Shown here piece by piece: positions 54,806 through 63,330 of a stretch of 64,000 bases of DNA (positions are counted from its first letter, which is position 1; every line of letters begins with the position of its first letter). A program made the translations under genes and the position numbers. Under the pieces are notes generated by a model. That model did not search any database, was not told the DNA's origin, and worked only from the letters and a program-made list of their open reading frames with translations. This DNA comes from Paracoccus nototheniae (lineage in GTDB: Bacteria; Pseudomonadota; Alphaproteobacteria; Rhodobacterales; Rhodobacteraceae), in the NCBI RefSeq assembly GCF_004335005.1, contig NZ_RQRT01000009.1, positions 1-64,000 of the forward strand. The letters run 5' to 3'.

Positions 54806-56576
54806 CCCGGCTGCAATCGTCCCGCTTCTGGACATCCCGTCATGCCGTGCCCCGGCCCGCTCGCCCGGCACCGGGACGCTGGTCTGGATCAGCGATGCTA
54901 CCGGCATGCCTCAGCTGTGGATGTCGGATGCAGGCGGAGCGCGGCCGCTGACCGACCGCCCTGAACCGGTGAACAGCTTTGCCTGGAATCCCGCCGGGGA
55001 TCGCATCCTGTTCACCGCAGATTGCGGTGGCGACGAGCGGTGGCAGTTGCACCTGTTGGACCCGACGACGGGCAAGGTGCAGGCACTGACCCGGGATCCG
55101 ATGACCGTGCATATGTGGGGCGCGTTTTCACCGGACAGTGCGCGCATCGCCTATTCGGCCAATGCGCCACAAAAGGACCGGCTGGATCTGCAGGTGATGG
55201 ATCTGTCGACGCGTGCCGTCACCCCAGTCTCGACGCCGGCAGGTCATCAGGAGGTTCTGGGCTTTTCCCCCGATGGTGAAAGCCTGCTGGTGCGCCTGAT
55301 CCTGGGCGCAGGAAGCGATCAGAAACTGCATCTGGTCGAGATTGCGTCGGGACGTCGGATGCCAGTGTTGCAGGCGCCCCACCGGGTCAGGTTCGCGGCG
55401 GCGCGGATGCTGAAGGCGGGTGGTGGATTGGCCCTTTGCGATCTGGACGGTGACCGGATGGCGCTGTGGCGGTTCGCTTCGGACGGCGTCGTTCAGGGCT
55501 GCGTCCATCAGATCGAGGGCTGTGATCTGGAGGCTTTTGCCCTGTCTTCCGATCAGAAAAGCATCGTGGTCACGGTCAACCGCGACGGCTTCAGCCAACT
55601 CGATCACGTCGATCTTGCGTCAGGGCAGGTGCGCGCTCTGGCCTTGCCAATGCCCGGCGTGGTCAGCGGCCTGACGGTTCCGGCAGGGTATGATGCCGCC
55701 CTCTGCGCGATCGGTTCGCCTGTATCGGCTCCGGCAGTCTTCCAGATTCCGCTTGCCGGGGGCCCTTGCCTTACATTGCATGGTGCAAAGTCTTTGGAGA
55801 ACGGGATCGAACCCGACCTTGCGCGGTTTGACAGTTTTGACGGTCTGTCGGTCCCCTATTTCACCTATACGCCACGGGGCGCCTGCCCTGCGGGTGGCTG
55901 GCCCGCAGTCTTCATCATCCATGGCGGCCCCGAGATGCAGTGGCGCCCCGAATGGCGCGCTGATGTTCAGTGGCTGGTGTCGCAAGGCATCATGGTCGTG
56001 GCGCCGAACGTGCGGGGATCGACGGGATATGGCCGAGCCTATCATGGGCTGGACGACCGTGAAAAGCGGCTGGACAGCCTGTCGGATCTGACCGCCCTTC
56101 GCGCGCATCTGACCGGCGCGGGCGACGTGGACCCGACCCGGTGCGCCGTCTTCGGGCGGTCGTATGGCGGCTATATGGTCATGGCCGCGCTGACGGAAGA
56201 TCCCGACCTGTGGCGCTGCGGGGTCAACTTTTACGGTATCGGCAACTTCTTCACCCATCTGATGGCGACCGGTCCTTGGGCGCGGATGATCCGGGTGGCG
56301 GAATATGGCGACCCGGACAAGGACGCCGACCTGCTGCGGCGCATCTCGCCCGTGAACAGGATCGACCGGGTGCGGGCGCCGCTGCTGATGGTGCATGCCG
56401 ACCGCGATCCCCGCGTGCCGCCCTGCGAAAGCGAGATCATCAACTCGCTGATGTTCGGGCTGGGCAAGCGCTGCGATTTCCTGCGCATCGCGCATGAGGG
56501 CCACGGCTTCAAGCGCATCGACAACATCCGCCGCGTCTTCGGGACGCTGGCCGGTTTCATCGCCAAAGAGCTCTGA
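54792..56576 (+). CDS. S9 family peptidase (prolyl oligopeptidase / acylaminoacyl peptidase-like)
   Basis: The 594-residue protein has an N-terminal beta-propeller of WD40-like repeats (about 20-330; repeated W-x-P-x-G-D and F-S-P-D-G blocks) that restricts entry to short peptides, and a C-terminal alpha/beta hydrolase domain with H-G-G-P-E, the nucleophile Ser457 in G-R-S-Y-G-G-Y, an Asp in H-A-D-R-D-P and His571 in E-G-H-G-F. No signal peptide, so it acts on imported peptides in the cytosol. It could release blocked N-terminal residues before the iminopeptidase. Nine bases before the M20 gene. Confidence 0.88.
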   Translation: MSAIDPAAIVPLLDIPSCRAPARSPGTGTLVWISDATGMPQLWMSDAGGARPLTDRPEPVNSFAWNPAGDRILFTADCGGDERWQLHLLDPTTGKVQALTRDPMTVHMWGAFSPDSARIAYSANAPQKDRLDLQVMDLSTRAVTPVSTPAGHQEVLGFSPDGESLLVRLILGAGSDQKLHLVEIASGRRMPVLQAPHRVRFAAARMLKAGGGLALCDLDGDRMALWRFASDGVVQGCVHQIEGCDLEAFALSSDQKSIVVTVNRDGFSQLDHVDLASGQVRALALPMPGVVSGLTVPAGYDAALCAIGSPVSAPAVFQIPLAGGPCLTLHGAKSLENGIEPDLARFDSFDGLSVPYFTYTPRGACPAGGWPAVFIIHGGPEMQWRPEWRADVQWLVSQGIMVVAPNVRGSTGYGRAYHGLDDREKRLDSLSDLTALRAHLTGAGDVDPTRCAVFGRSYGGYMVMAALTEDPDLWRCGVNFYGIGNFFTHLMATGPWARMIRVAEYGDPDKDADLLRRISPVNRIDRVRAPLLMVHADRDPRVPPCESEIINSLMFGLGKRCDFLRIAHEGHGFKRIDNIRRVFGTLAGFIAKEL

Positions 56577-56585
56577 GGAGAGACC

Positions 56586-58010
56586 ATGAAGAACAAAGCC
56601 GACATCTGGACCGGCGTGGACCGCCACGCCCCGGACCTGATCGCCCTGTCCGACCGCGTCTGGGGCATGCCCGAGATCTGCTATACCGAATATGCCTCGG
56701 TTGCCGAGCATACGGCGATGCTGAAGGACAAGGGTTTTCGCGTTACGGAAAACGTCGCGGGCATCCCGACGGCGGTCATTGGAGAGGCAGGCGAGGGCGG
56801 CCCCATCATCGCGTTTCTGGGCGAATACGACGCCCTGCCGGGCCTGAGCCAGGAGGCCGGGGTGGCAGAGCCGCGCCCGCTGCCTGGCAATGGGCAGGGC
56901 CATGGCTGCGGGCACAACCTGCTGGGTTCAGCCGCGCTGCTGGCGGCCTGTGCGCTCAAGGATTGGTTGGCCGATACGGGCACGCCGGGACGCGTGCGAT
57001 ACTATGGCTGCCCTGCCGAGGAAGGCGGTGCGGCGAAATCCTTCATGGCGCGCGAGGGCGCCTTTGACGGCGTGGCCGCCGCAATCACCTGGCATCCGCA
57101 TTGCTTCAACGAGGTGGCCCCCGCCTTGTCGCTGGCCAATACGCGGATGGATTTCGCCTTTACCGGACGCGCCAGCCATGCCGCCGCCGCGCCCCATCTG
57201 GGCCGCTCGGCGCTGGATGCGGCGCAGCTGATGTGCACCGGCGTGCAATATCTGCGCGAACATGTGCCGCAGGACAGCCGGATCCATTATTCCTTTCTGG
57301 ATGCGGGCGGGGTCGCCCCGAACGTTGTGCAGGCCCGCGCCACGCTGCGCTTTGCCATCCGCTCGACCAGCCTGCCGGGCATGTTCGAGCTGAACGAGCG
57401 GGTCAAGCGCATCGCCGAAGGTGCCGCGATGATGACCGACACCAAGGTCGCCATCTCGATCATGAGCGCGGTGTCGAACCTGCTGCCCAACGGTCCGCTG
57501 GAAGAAACCATGCAGGCCAATCTTGAACGCCTCGGCCCGCCGCCTTTCGATGAGGCCGACCGCGCCTTTGCCGCCGAAATTCAGGCGACGCTGACATCCG
57601 GCGACATCGCCAGCGCCTATCGCGGCGCGGGCCTGACGCCCGCCGACACGGCGCTATGCGATTTCATCGTGCCGCGCGGCACCATGCGCGATCCGATGAT
57701 CGGCTCGACCGATGTCGGCGATGTCAGCTGGATCGTGCCCACGGTGCAGGCCCATGCGGCGACGCTGGCCATCGGCACGCCCGGCCACAGCTGGCAGGTG
57801 ACGGCACAGGGCAAGACCGCGCAGGCCCATAAGGCGATGACCTGGGTGGCCAAGGTGATGGCTGCGACCGCGCAGGATTGCCTGACCGATCCCGACCTGC
57901 TGACCCGCGCCCGTGCCGATCTGGACGCGCGGCTGGCCGCGACGCCCTATATCTGCCCGATCCCGGCGGAGGTCGCGCCCCCCCTGCAGCCTAGACCGGT
58001 TGCCGCCTGA
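56586..58010 (+). CDS. M20 family amidohydrolase, AbgB-like
   Basis: The 474-residue M20 metallopeptidase has the family's G-E-Y-D-A-L-P-G-L, G-H-G-C-G-H-N-L, C-P-A-E-E-G-G-A with the catalytic/metal Glu, T-W-H-P-H-C and S-H-A-A-A-A-P-H. The overall layout is that of AbgB, the catalytic half of p-aminobenzoyl-glutamate hydrolase; other members split N-acyl amino acids and dipeptides. Its AbgA partner is absent. ATG 56586 follows GAGGAGAGACC. It lies between the S9 peptidase and the importer, which suggests it acts on an amide released in the cytosol. Confidence 0.85.
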   Translation: MKNKADIWTGVDRHAPDLIALSDRVWGMPEICYTEYASVAEHTAMLKDKGFRVTENVAGIPTAVIGEAGEGGPIIAFLGEYDALPGLSQEAGVAEPRPLPGNGQGHGCGHNLLGSAALLAACALKDWLADTGTPGRVRYYGCPAEEGGAAKSFMAREGAFDGVAAAITWHPHCFNEVAPALSLANTRMDFAFTGRASHAAAAPHLGRSALDAAQLMCTGVQYLREHVPQDSRIHYSFLDAGGVAPNVVQARATLRFAIRSTSLPGMFELNERVKRIAEGAAMMTDTKVAISIMSAVSNLLPNGPLEETMQANLERLGPPPFDEADRAFAAEIQATLTSGDIASAYRGAGLTPADTALCDFIVPRGTMRDPMIGSTDVGDVSWIVPTVQAHAATLAIGTPGHSWQVTAQGKTAQAHKAMTWVAKVMAATAQDCLTDPDLLTRARADLDARLAATPYICPIPAEVAPPLQPRPVAA

Positions 58011-58046
58011 ACAACCAAAAAACGACCCAACAAGGAGAAGACCCAG

Positions 58047-59648
58047 ATGAAATTGAGAACCCGGATGCTGTCTTCGGTGCTTGCGGTCGCGGCGGCGGCC
58101 CTGCCGCTGTCCGCCGTGGCCGAAACGCCGCCCAATGTCATGGTGATGGCGTGGAACATCGACGCCATCTCGACCTTCGATCCCGCGCAGGTGGGCGAGG
58201 TCGTCACCATCGAGATGCTGTCGAACACTTGCGACAGGCTGATGGAATACGCCCCCGAGGATGAAACGAACATCCTGCCCGGTCTTGCCGAAAGCTATGA
58301 GGTGTCCGAGGATGGCACAACGCTGACCTTCAAGATCCGTGAAGGGCTGACTTTCCCCTCGGGCAACCCGGCCACCGCGCAAGAAATGATGTGGTCGCTG
58401 CACCGCGTGCTGAACGTCGGACTGGGCGCCGCCGCCGCGCTGACAGAATACGGCTTTACCGCCGAGAACGCCGCCGAGCGCATTACAGCGCCCGATGACA
58501 CCACGCTGGTGATGCAGTTCGATCAGGCCTATCCGACCTCGCTGGTGCTGCAGGCGATTGCCGCCTATCCGGTGGCGACCATGCTGGACCGCGACACGAT
58601 CATGGAAAACGAGGTCGATGGCGATCTTGGCAACCAGTATCTGGCCACCCGCACCGAATGCGTTGGCCCCTATCATCTGGCACGCTGGAACCCAGGCGAG
58701 GTCGTGATCCTGGAACGCAACGAGGATTACTGGGGCGAGGCCCCCGGCATGCAGACCATCCTGATCCGCCATGTGGCTGAGGCGGGTACGCAGCGCCTGA
58801 TGCTGACCAGCGGCGACATCGACGTGGCGCGCGACCTGACACCCGAGGATATCGCGGATGTCTCCGCGATGGAGGGCATCGAGGTCGCCACCACGCTGAA
58901 ACCCCAGTTGACCTATCTGGCGCTGAACAACGAATTCGGCCCCTTCACCGACCCGAACGTGCGGCTGGCCCTGCGCTATCTGCTTGATTATGACGCGATG
59001 GGCGACAGCTTCCTGCGCAATATCGGCGTGATTCGCCAAAGCCCGGTGCAGCTGGGGGCCTTTGGCGCCCTGTCCGAGGATGAGGGCCGCCCCTTCGCGC
59101 TGGACACCGACCGCGCCCGCGAATTGCTGACCGAGGCGGGGATCGACGAGGGCACAAACATCTCGCTGATCCTGGGCACCCATCCCTATTCCATGCCCAT
59201 CGGCCAGCACTTTCAGGAAAACGCCGCGGCAGTCGGCCTGAATGTCTCGGTCGAGCGAATGGCCAATGCGCAGCTGTTCTCGCGCGTGCGGGGCCGCGAG
59301 TTCGAGATGGCGGTGATGAGCTGGCAGACCTCGGTCGGGGATGCGCATGGCATGGCCTCGCGCCAGATCTACAACCCCGACAACGCCGCCGAAGCGCAGC
59401 TGACCCAATATCCCAGCTGGCGTTCGGCCTATTTCTCGGAGGAGTACAACCAGCGCGTGATGGAAGCGCTGCTGGAACCCGATGTCGACACGCGTGAGGA
59501 ACTGTATCGCCAGCTGCAGCTGGACCAGATGCAGGAAGGCCCGCAGGTCTTCATGTTCCAGACCAGTCAGAACGTCGCCTATCGCACCGCGCTGCAGGGC
59601 TGGACGGCGCATGGCTTCAAGGCCTTCTACAACATGGTCTCGAAGTAA
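58047..59648 (+). CDS. Peptide ABC transporter substrate-binding protein (family 5)
   Basis: The 533-residue protein is a DppA/OppA-type solute-binding protein. It has a Sec signal (K-L-R-T-R, hydrophobic core, cleavage after A-V-A near residue 27), then the family opening D-P-A-Q-V-G-E-V and A-E-S-Y-E-V-S-E-D-G-T-T-L-T-F, with V-R-L-A-L-R-Y-L-L-D-Y-D near residue 310. AAGGAG precedes ATG 58047. With the four genes after it, it completes an importer. Ligand unknown. Confidence 0.92.
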   Translation: MKLRTRMLSSVLAVAAAALPLSAVAETPPNVMVMAWNIDAISTFDPAQVGEVVTIEMLSNTCDRLMEYAPEDETNILPGLAESYEVSEDGTTLTFKIREGLTFPSGNPATAQEMMWSLHRVLNVGLGAAAALTEYGFTAENAAERITAPDDTTLVMQFDQAYPTSLVLQAIAAYPVATMLDRDTIMENEVDGDLGNQYLATRTECVGPYHLARWNPGEVVILERNEDYWGEAPGMQTILIRHVAEAGTQRLMLTSGDIDVARDLTPEDIADVSAMEGIEVATTLKPQLTYLALNNEFGPFTDPNVRLALRYLLDYDAMGDSFLRNIGVIRQSPVQLGAFGALSEDEGRPFALDTDRARELLTEAGIDEGTNISLILGTHPYSMPIGQHFQENAAAVGLNVSVERMANAQLFSRVRGREFEMAVMSWQTSVGDAHGMASRQIYNPDNAAEAQLTQYPSWRSAYFSEEYNQRVMEALLEPDVDTREELYRQLQLDQMQEGPQVFMFQTSQNVAYRTALQGWTAHGFKAFYNMVSK

Positions 59649-59722
59649 GCGGCCCCACCGCGATGCTTGACCGCGATGCCCGCCGGGCGTCGCGGTTCCC
59701 TGAAAAGAAAGGAGAACCGACC

Positions 59723-60775
59723 ATGCAGGTGGCAGCGCCCAAAGGATATCTGACCCGACGCCGCAAGCGACAGCTGCGCGGGGCTGTGCTGACCATCGGC
59801 TCGGTCGGCGTGACGCTGCTGGGGCTGGTGGCGCTGACCTTTTTCATCGGTCGGATGCTGCCGCTGGACCCGGTCATCAAGATCGTGGGCGAGAACGCCC
59901 CGCAGGCGGCCTATGACCGGGTGTATCTGGAACTGGGGCTGGACCGGCCCCTGTTCATCCAGTTCCTGAACTATCTGGGCGACGCGCTGACGCTGGATCT
60001 GGGCAACTCGCTGACCTCGGGCCGCCCGGTGCTGGAGGATATCGCCCGCGTCTTTCCCGCCACGATCGAGCTTGCGACCGTGGCCATGATCATCGGCACC
60101 GGCCTTGGCGTGCCCTTGGGCGTGATCTCGGCCATGTATGCCAATACCTGGATCGACCATCTGGTCCGCACGGTCTGCCTGATCGGTTATTCGGCACCCA
60201 ATTTCTGGCTGGGGCTGATGGGGCTGATGGTGTTCTATGCGGGGCTCGGCTGGGTCTCGGGGCCGGGGCGGATCGGTTTTATCCACGAATACGGATTCGA
60301 GCAGCGTACCGGCCTGTTGCTGATCGACACGGCGATGGCCGGAAACTGGGATGCGTTCCGCAATGCGGTGTCCCATATCGTGCTGCCGGCCTCGATCCTG
60401 GCCTTTGGCGCGATGACCTATATCAGCCGCATGACGCGCAGCTTCATGGCGGCGCAGCTGACGCAGGAATACATCATCACCGCGCGGGTCAAGGGCCTGT
60501 CCTGGCGCCGCACCGTCTGGCGCCACGCCTTCCGCAACATTGCCGTGCAGGTGCTGACGGTGGTTGCGCTGTCCTATGCTTTCCTGCTGGAGGGCGCCGT
60601 GCTGACCGAGACCGTCTTCGCCTGGCCCGGCTTTGGCCGTTATCTGACCAGCGCGCTTCTGGCGGGCGACATGAATGCGGTCGTCGGCTGCACGCTGATC
60701 ATCGGCCTGATCTTTGTGACCATCAACCTGATCTGCGACGTGCTCTACCGCGTCCTTGATCCCAGAACCCGGTAA
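59723..60775 (+). CDS. Peptide ABC transporter permease (DppB-like)
   Basis: The 350-residue membrane protein has about six segments and the permease loop with A-R-V-K-G-L-S-W-R-R-T-V-W-R-H-A-F-R-N near residue 255. ATG 59723 has AAAGGAG upstream; the open frame starting at 59663 is non-coding before it. It is longer than DppB in E. coli mainly through a periplasmic insert around 180-210. Five bases before dppC. Confidence 0.92.
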   Translation: MQVAAPKGYLTRRRKRQLRGAVLTIGSVGVTLLGLVALTFFIGRMLPLDPVIKIVGENAPQAAYDRVYLELGLDRPLFIQFLNYLGDALTLDLGNSLTSGRPVLEDIARVFPATIELATVAMIIGTGLGVPLGVISAMYANTWIDHLVRTVCLIGYSAPNFWLGLMGLMVFYAGLGWVSGPGRIGFIHEYGFEQRTGLLLIDTAMAGNWDAFRNAVSHIVLPASILAFGAMTYISRMTRSFMAAQLTQEYIITARVKGLSWRRTVWRHAFRNIAVQVLTVVALSYAFLLEGAVLTETVFAWPGFGRYLTSALLAGDMNAVVGCTLIIGLIFVTINLICDVLYRVLDPRTR

Positions 60776-60780
60776 CATCC

Positions 60781-61692
60781 ATGAACACGACAAACACACC
60801 CAGCTTGCGAGGCTGGTTGCGGGCGCCGGTCCCCGCCACGGCGACACAGGCCCGCGTGCAGCAATTCGTGCTGGGATGGAAACGTTTCGCGGCCAACCGT
60901 TCGGCGTTGGCCGGGGCGGTCTTCCTGCTGATCCTGGTGCTGGTGGCTTGGCTGGCGCCCGTCATTTCGCCGTACAGCCCGTTTCAGCAATCGCTTTCCA
61001 CACGGCTGCTGCCGCCCTCGGCCGCACATTGGCTGGGCACGGACGAACTGGGCCGCGATATCTTGTCGCGCATCATCCACGGCACCCGGATCACCCTGTA
61101 CATCGCCGTGCTGACGGCCGTGATCGTGGCCCCGGTCGGATTGATCGTCGGCACGCTGGCGGGCTATTTCGGGGGTTGGCTGGATCTGGTGCTGATGCGC
61201 ATCGTCGATGTGTTCCTGGCCTTTCCCTCTCTGATCCTGGCGCTGGCCTTCGTGACCGCGCTTGGCCCGGGGATCGAGAACGCGGTCATCGCCCTGTCGC
61301 TGTCGGCATGGCCTCCCATTGCCCGCCTGGCGCGGGCCGAGACGCTGACCATCCGCAAGTCCGACTATGTCGCGGCAATGCGGATGCAGGGCGCGTCCAA
61401 CCTGCGCATCATCCTGTCGGACGTGGTGCCGATGTGCCTGCCTTCGGTCGTCGTGCGGGTGACGCTGAACATGGCGATCGTGATTCTGACGGCGGCGGGT
61501 CTTGGGTTTCTGGGCCTCGGCGCGCAGCCGCCCAGCCCGGAATGGGGCGCGATGCTATCCTCGGGTCGGGAATTCATGATGAACGCGTGGTGGGTCGCCG
61601 CCGTGCCGGGCATCGCCATTCTTCTGACCAGCCTTGCCGTCAATCTGGCCGGCGACGGGCTTCGCGACGTATTGGACCCCCGCCATGATTGA
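60781..61692 (+). CDS. Peptide ABC transporter permease (DppC-like)
   Basis: The 303-residue protein has an N-terminal cytosolic part (to residue 40), about six membrane segments, and the loop with A-M-R-M-Q-G-A-S-N-L-R-I-I near residue 200. Characteristic of the second permease: H-W-L-G-T-D-E-L-G-R-D near residue 80. Its stop overlaps the next gene's start by eight bases. Confidence 0.93.
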   Translation: MNTTNTPSLRGWLRAPVPATATQARVQQFVLGWKRFAANRSALAGAVFLLILVLVAWLAPVISPYSPFQQSLSTRLLPPSAAHWLGTDELGRDILSRIIHGTRITLYIAVLTAVIVAPVGLIVGTLAGYFGGWLDLVLMRIVDVFLAFPSLILALAFVTALGPGIENAVIALSLSAWPPIARLARAETLTIRKSDYVAAMRMQGASNLRIILSDVVPMCLPSVVVRVTLNMAIVILTAAGLGFLGLGAQPPSPEWGAMLSSGREFMMNAWWVAAVPGIAILLTSLAVNLAGDGLRDVLDPRHD

Positions 61693-62548
61693 TCCCCTGC
61701 TACAAGTCGAAGACCTGCGCATCCGCTTTGCCGGGAACCGCACTGGCCGCGACGCGGTGCGCGGCGTGTCCTTCAGCGTCGGACGCGAAAAGCTGGGCAT
61801 CGTGGGCGAATCCGGGTCGGGCAAATCCCAGACCGGTCGCGCGCTGCTGAAACTGACACCCAACTCGGCGACCGTCACCGCCACCAAGCTGCAATATCGC
61901 GGCGAGGATCTGCTGGCCGCGTCCGAGCGGCGCATGCGCCAGATCCGGGGGCGCCACATCTCGATGATCCTGCAGGATCCCAAATTTTCGCTCAATCCGC
62001 TGATGCGGGTGGGTGAGCAGATCGTCGAGGCTTACCGCGTCCACCACAAGGCCGATCAGCGCACCGCCCGCGACCGCGCCCTGAAGATGCTGGAGGCGGT
62101 TCATATCCGCGACCCCGAACGCGTCTTTTCCCTGCTGCCGCACGAGGTCTCGGGCGGCATGGGTCAGCGCATCATGATCGCGATGATGCTGATCCCTGAA
62201 CCCGACATCATCATCGCCGACGAGCCGACCTCGGCGCTGGACGTGACCGTGCGCCGGCAAGTGCTGTCCGTGCTGGACGAACTGGTGCAGGCGCAAGGCA
62301 CGGGCTTGATCCTGATCAGCCATGACCTGAACCTTGTCGCCAGCTTCTGCGACCGCATTCTGGTGATGTATGCGGGCCGCGTGCTGGAGGAGATCGCCGC
62401 CAGGGATCTGCGCCGCGCCCGCCATCCTTATACCCGTGCCCTGCTGGGCAGCCTGCCGCGCCTCGACCGGCAGGTCGAGACCTTGCGGGTCCCGCAGCGC
62501 GATCCCGACTGGCTGGACGGACCGGTCTTTCGGTTGGAGGATCACTGA
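61685..62548 (+). CDS. Peptide ABC transporter ATP-binding protein (DppD-like)
   Basis: The 287-residue ATPase has Walker A G-E-S-G-S-G-K-S, Q-D-P-K-F-S-L-N-P, the signature V-S-G-G-M-G-Q-R and Walker B I-I-I-A-D-E-P-T-S-A-L-D. It is shorter than the ~325-residue DppD because the C-terminal oligopeptide/dipeptide domain is cut down. ATG 61685 overlaps dppC. Confidence 0.92.
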   Translation: MIDPLLQVEDLRIRFAGNRTGRDAVRGVSFSVGREKLGIVGESGSGKSQTGRALLKLTPNSATVTATKLQYRGEDLLAASERRMRQIRGRHISMILQDPKFSLNPLMRVGEQIVEAYRVHHKADQRTARDRALKMLEAVHIRDPERVFSLLPHEVSGGMGQRIMIAMMLIPEPDIIIADEPTSALDVTVRRQVLSVLDELVQAQGTGLILISHDLNLVASFCDRILVMYAGRVLEEIAARDLRRARHPYTRALLGSLPRLDRQVETLRVPQRDPDWLDGPVFRLEDH

Positions 62549-63330
62549 TGAACCGACCCATTCTGGAAGCCGCCAATCTCAACGTGTCCTTCGGCGACGA
62601 GGACGACCGCCACCATGTCGTCAAGGATGTCAGTTTTCGCATCGCGCCGGGCGAATGCTATGGGCTGATCGGGGAATCCGGCTGTGGCAAGTCCACCGTG
62701 CTGCGCGCCGCCGCGGGCCTGAACGCCGATTACGAGGGCGCGATCCTGCTGGAGGGCAAGGAACAGCCCAATGCGAAACGCGGTGCCTATTTCCTGCGCC
62801 GGGTGCAGATGGTGTTTCAGGACCCTTATGCCAGCCTGCATCCGCGCAAGATGGTCGAGAAGGTGCTGCGTGAGCCTTTGCAGATCCATGGTTTCGATCG
62901 CCAGCGCCAGCGCATCGACGAGGTGTTGGTGCAGGTCGGGCTGGACCCCGCCTTTCGCTATCGGTTTCCGCACGAGCTGTCGGGCGGGCAGCGCCAGCGC
63001 GTCGCCATCGCCCGGGCCTTGATCATGGAACCCGAGGTTCTGCTGCTGGACGAGCCGACCAGCGCGCTGGACGTTTCCGTGCAGGCCGAGATCCTGAACC
63101 TGCTGACCCAGATCCAGCGCGACCGGGGGCTGACCTATCTGCTGGTGTCCCATGACATGGCGGTCATCGCTCATGTCTGCCAGCGCATCGGGATGATGCA
63201 GCATGGCCGCATTATAGAGGAAATGACCTCGAAATCCGTGCGAAACGGTCAGGCCCAACATCCCTATACACGCGAATTTCTGGACGCCAGCGCGTCCTTC
63301 GCCGCCGCATTGGAGGGAGATGCCGCATGA
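62548..63330 (+). CDS. Peptide ABC transporter ATP-binding protein (DppF-like)
   Basis: The 260-residue second ATPase has Walker A G-E-S-G-C-G-K-S, V-F-Q-D-P-Y-A-S-L-H-P, the signature L-S-G-G-Q-R-Q-R and Walker B V-L-L-L-D-E-P-T-S-A-L-D-V-S. The C-terminal substrate-type domain is short, as in NikE. It overlaps the previous gene by one base and the next by four. Confidence 0.92.
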   Translation: MNRPILEAANLNVSFGDEDDRHHVVKDVSFRIAPGECYGLIGESGCGKSTVLRAAAGLNADYEGAILLEGKEQPNAKRGAYFLRRVQMVFQDPYASLHPRKMVEKVLREPLQIHGFDRQRQRIDEVLVQVGLDPAFRYRFPHELSGGQRQRVAIARALIMEPEVLLLDEPTSALDVSVQAEILNLLTQIQRDRGLTYLLVSHDMAVIAHVCQRIGMMQHGRIIEEMTSKSVRNGQAQHPYTREFLDASASFAAALEGDAA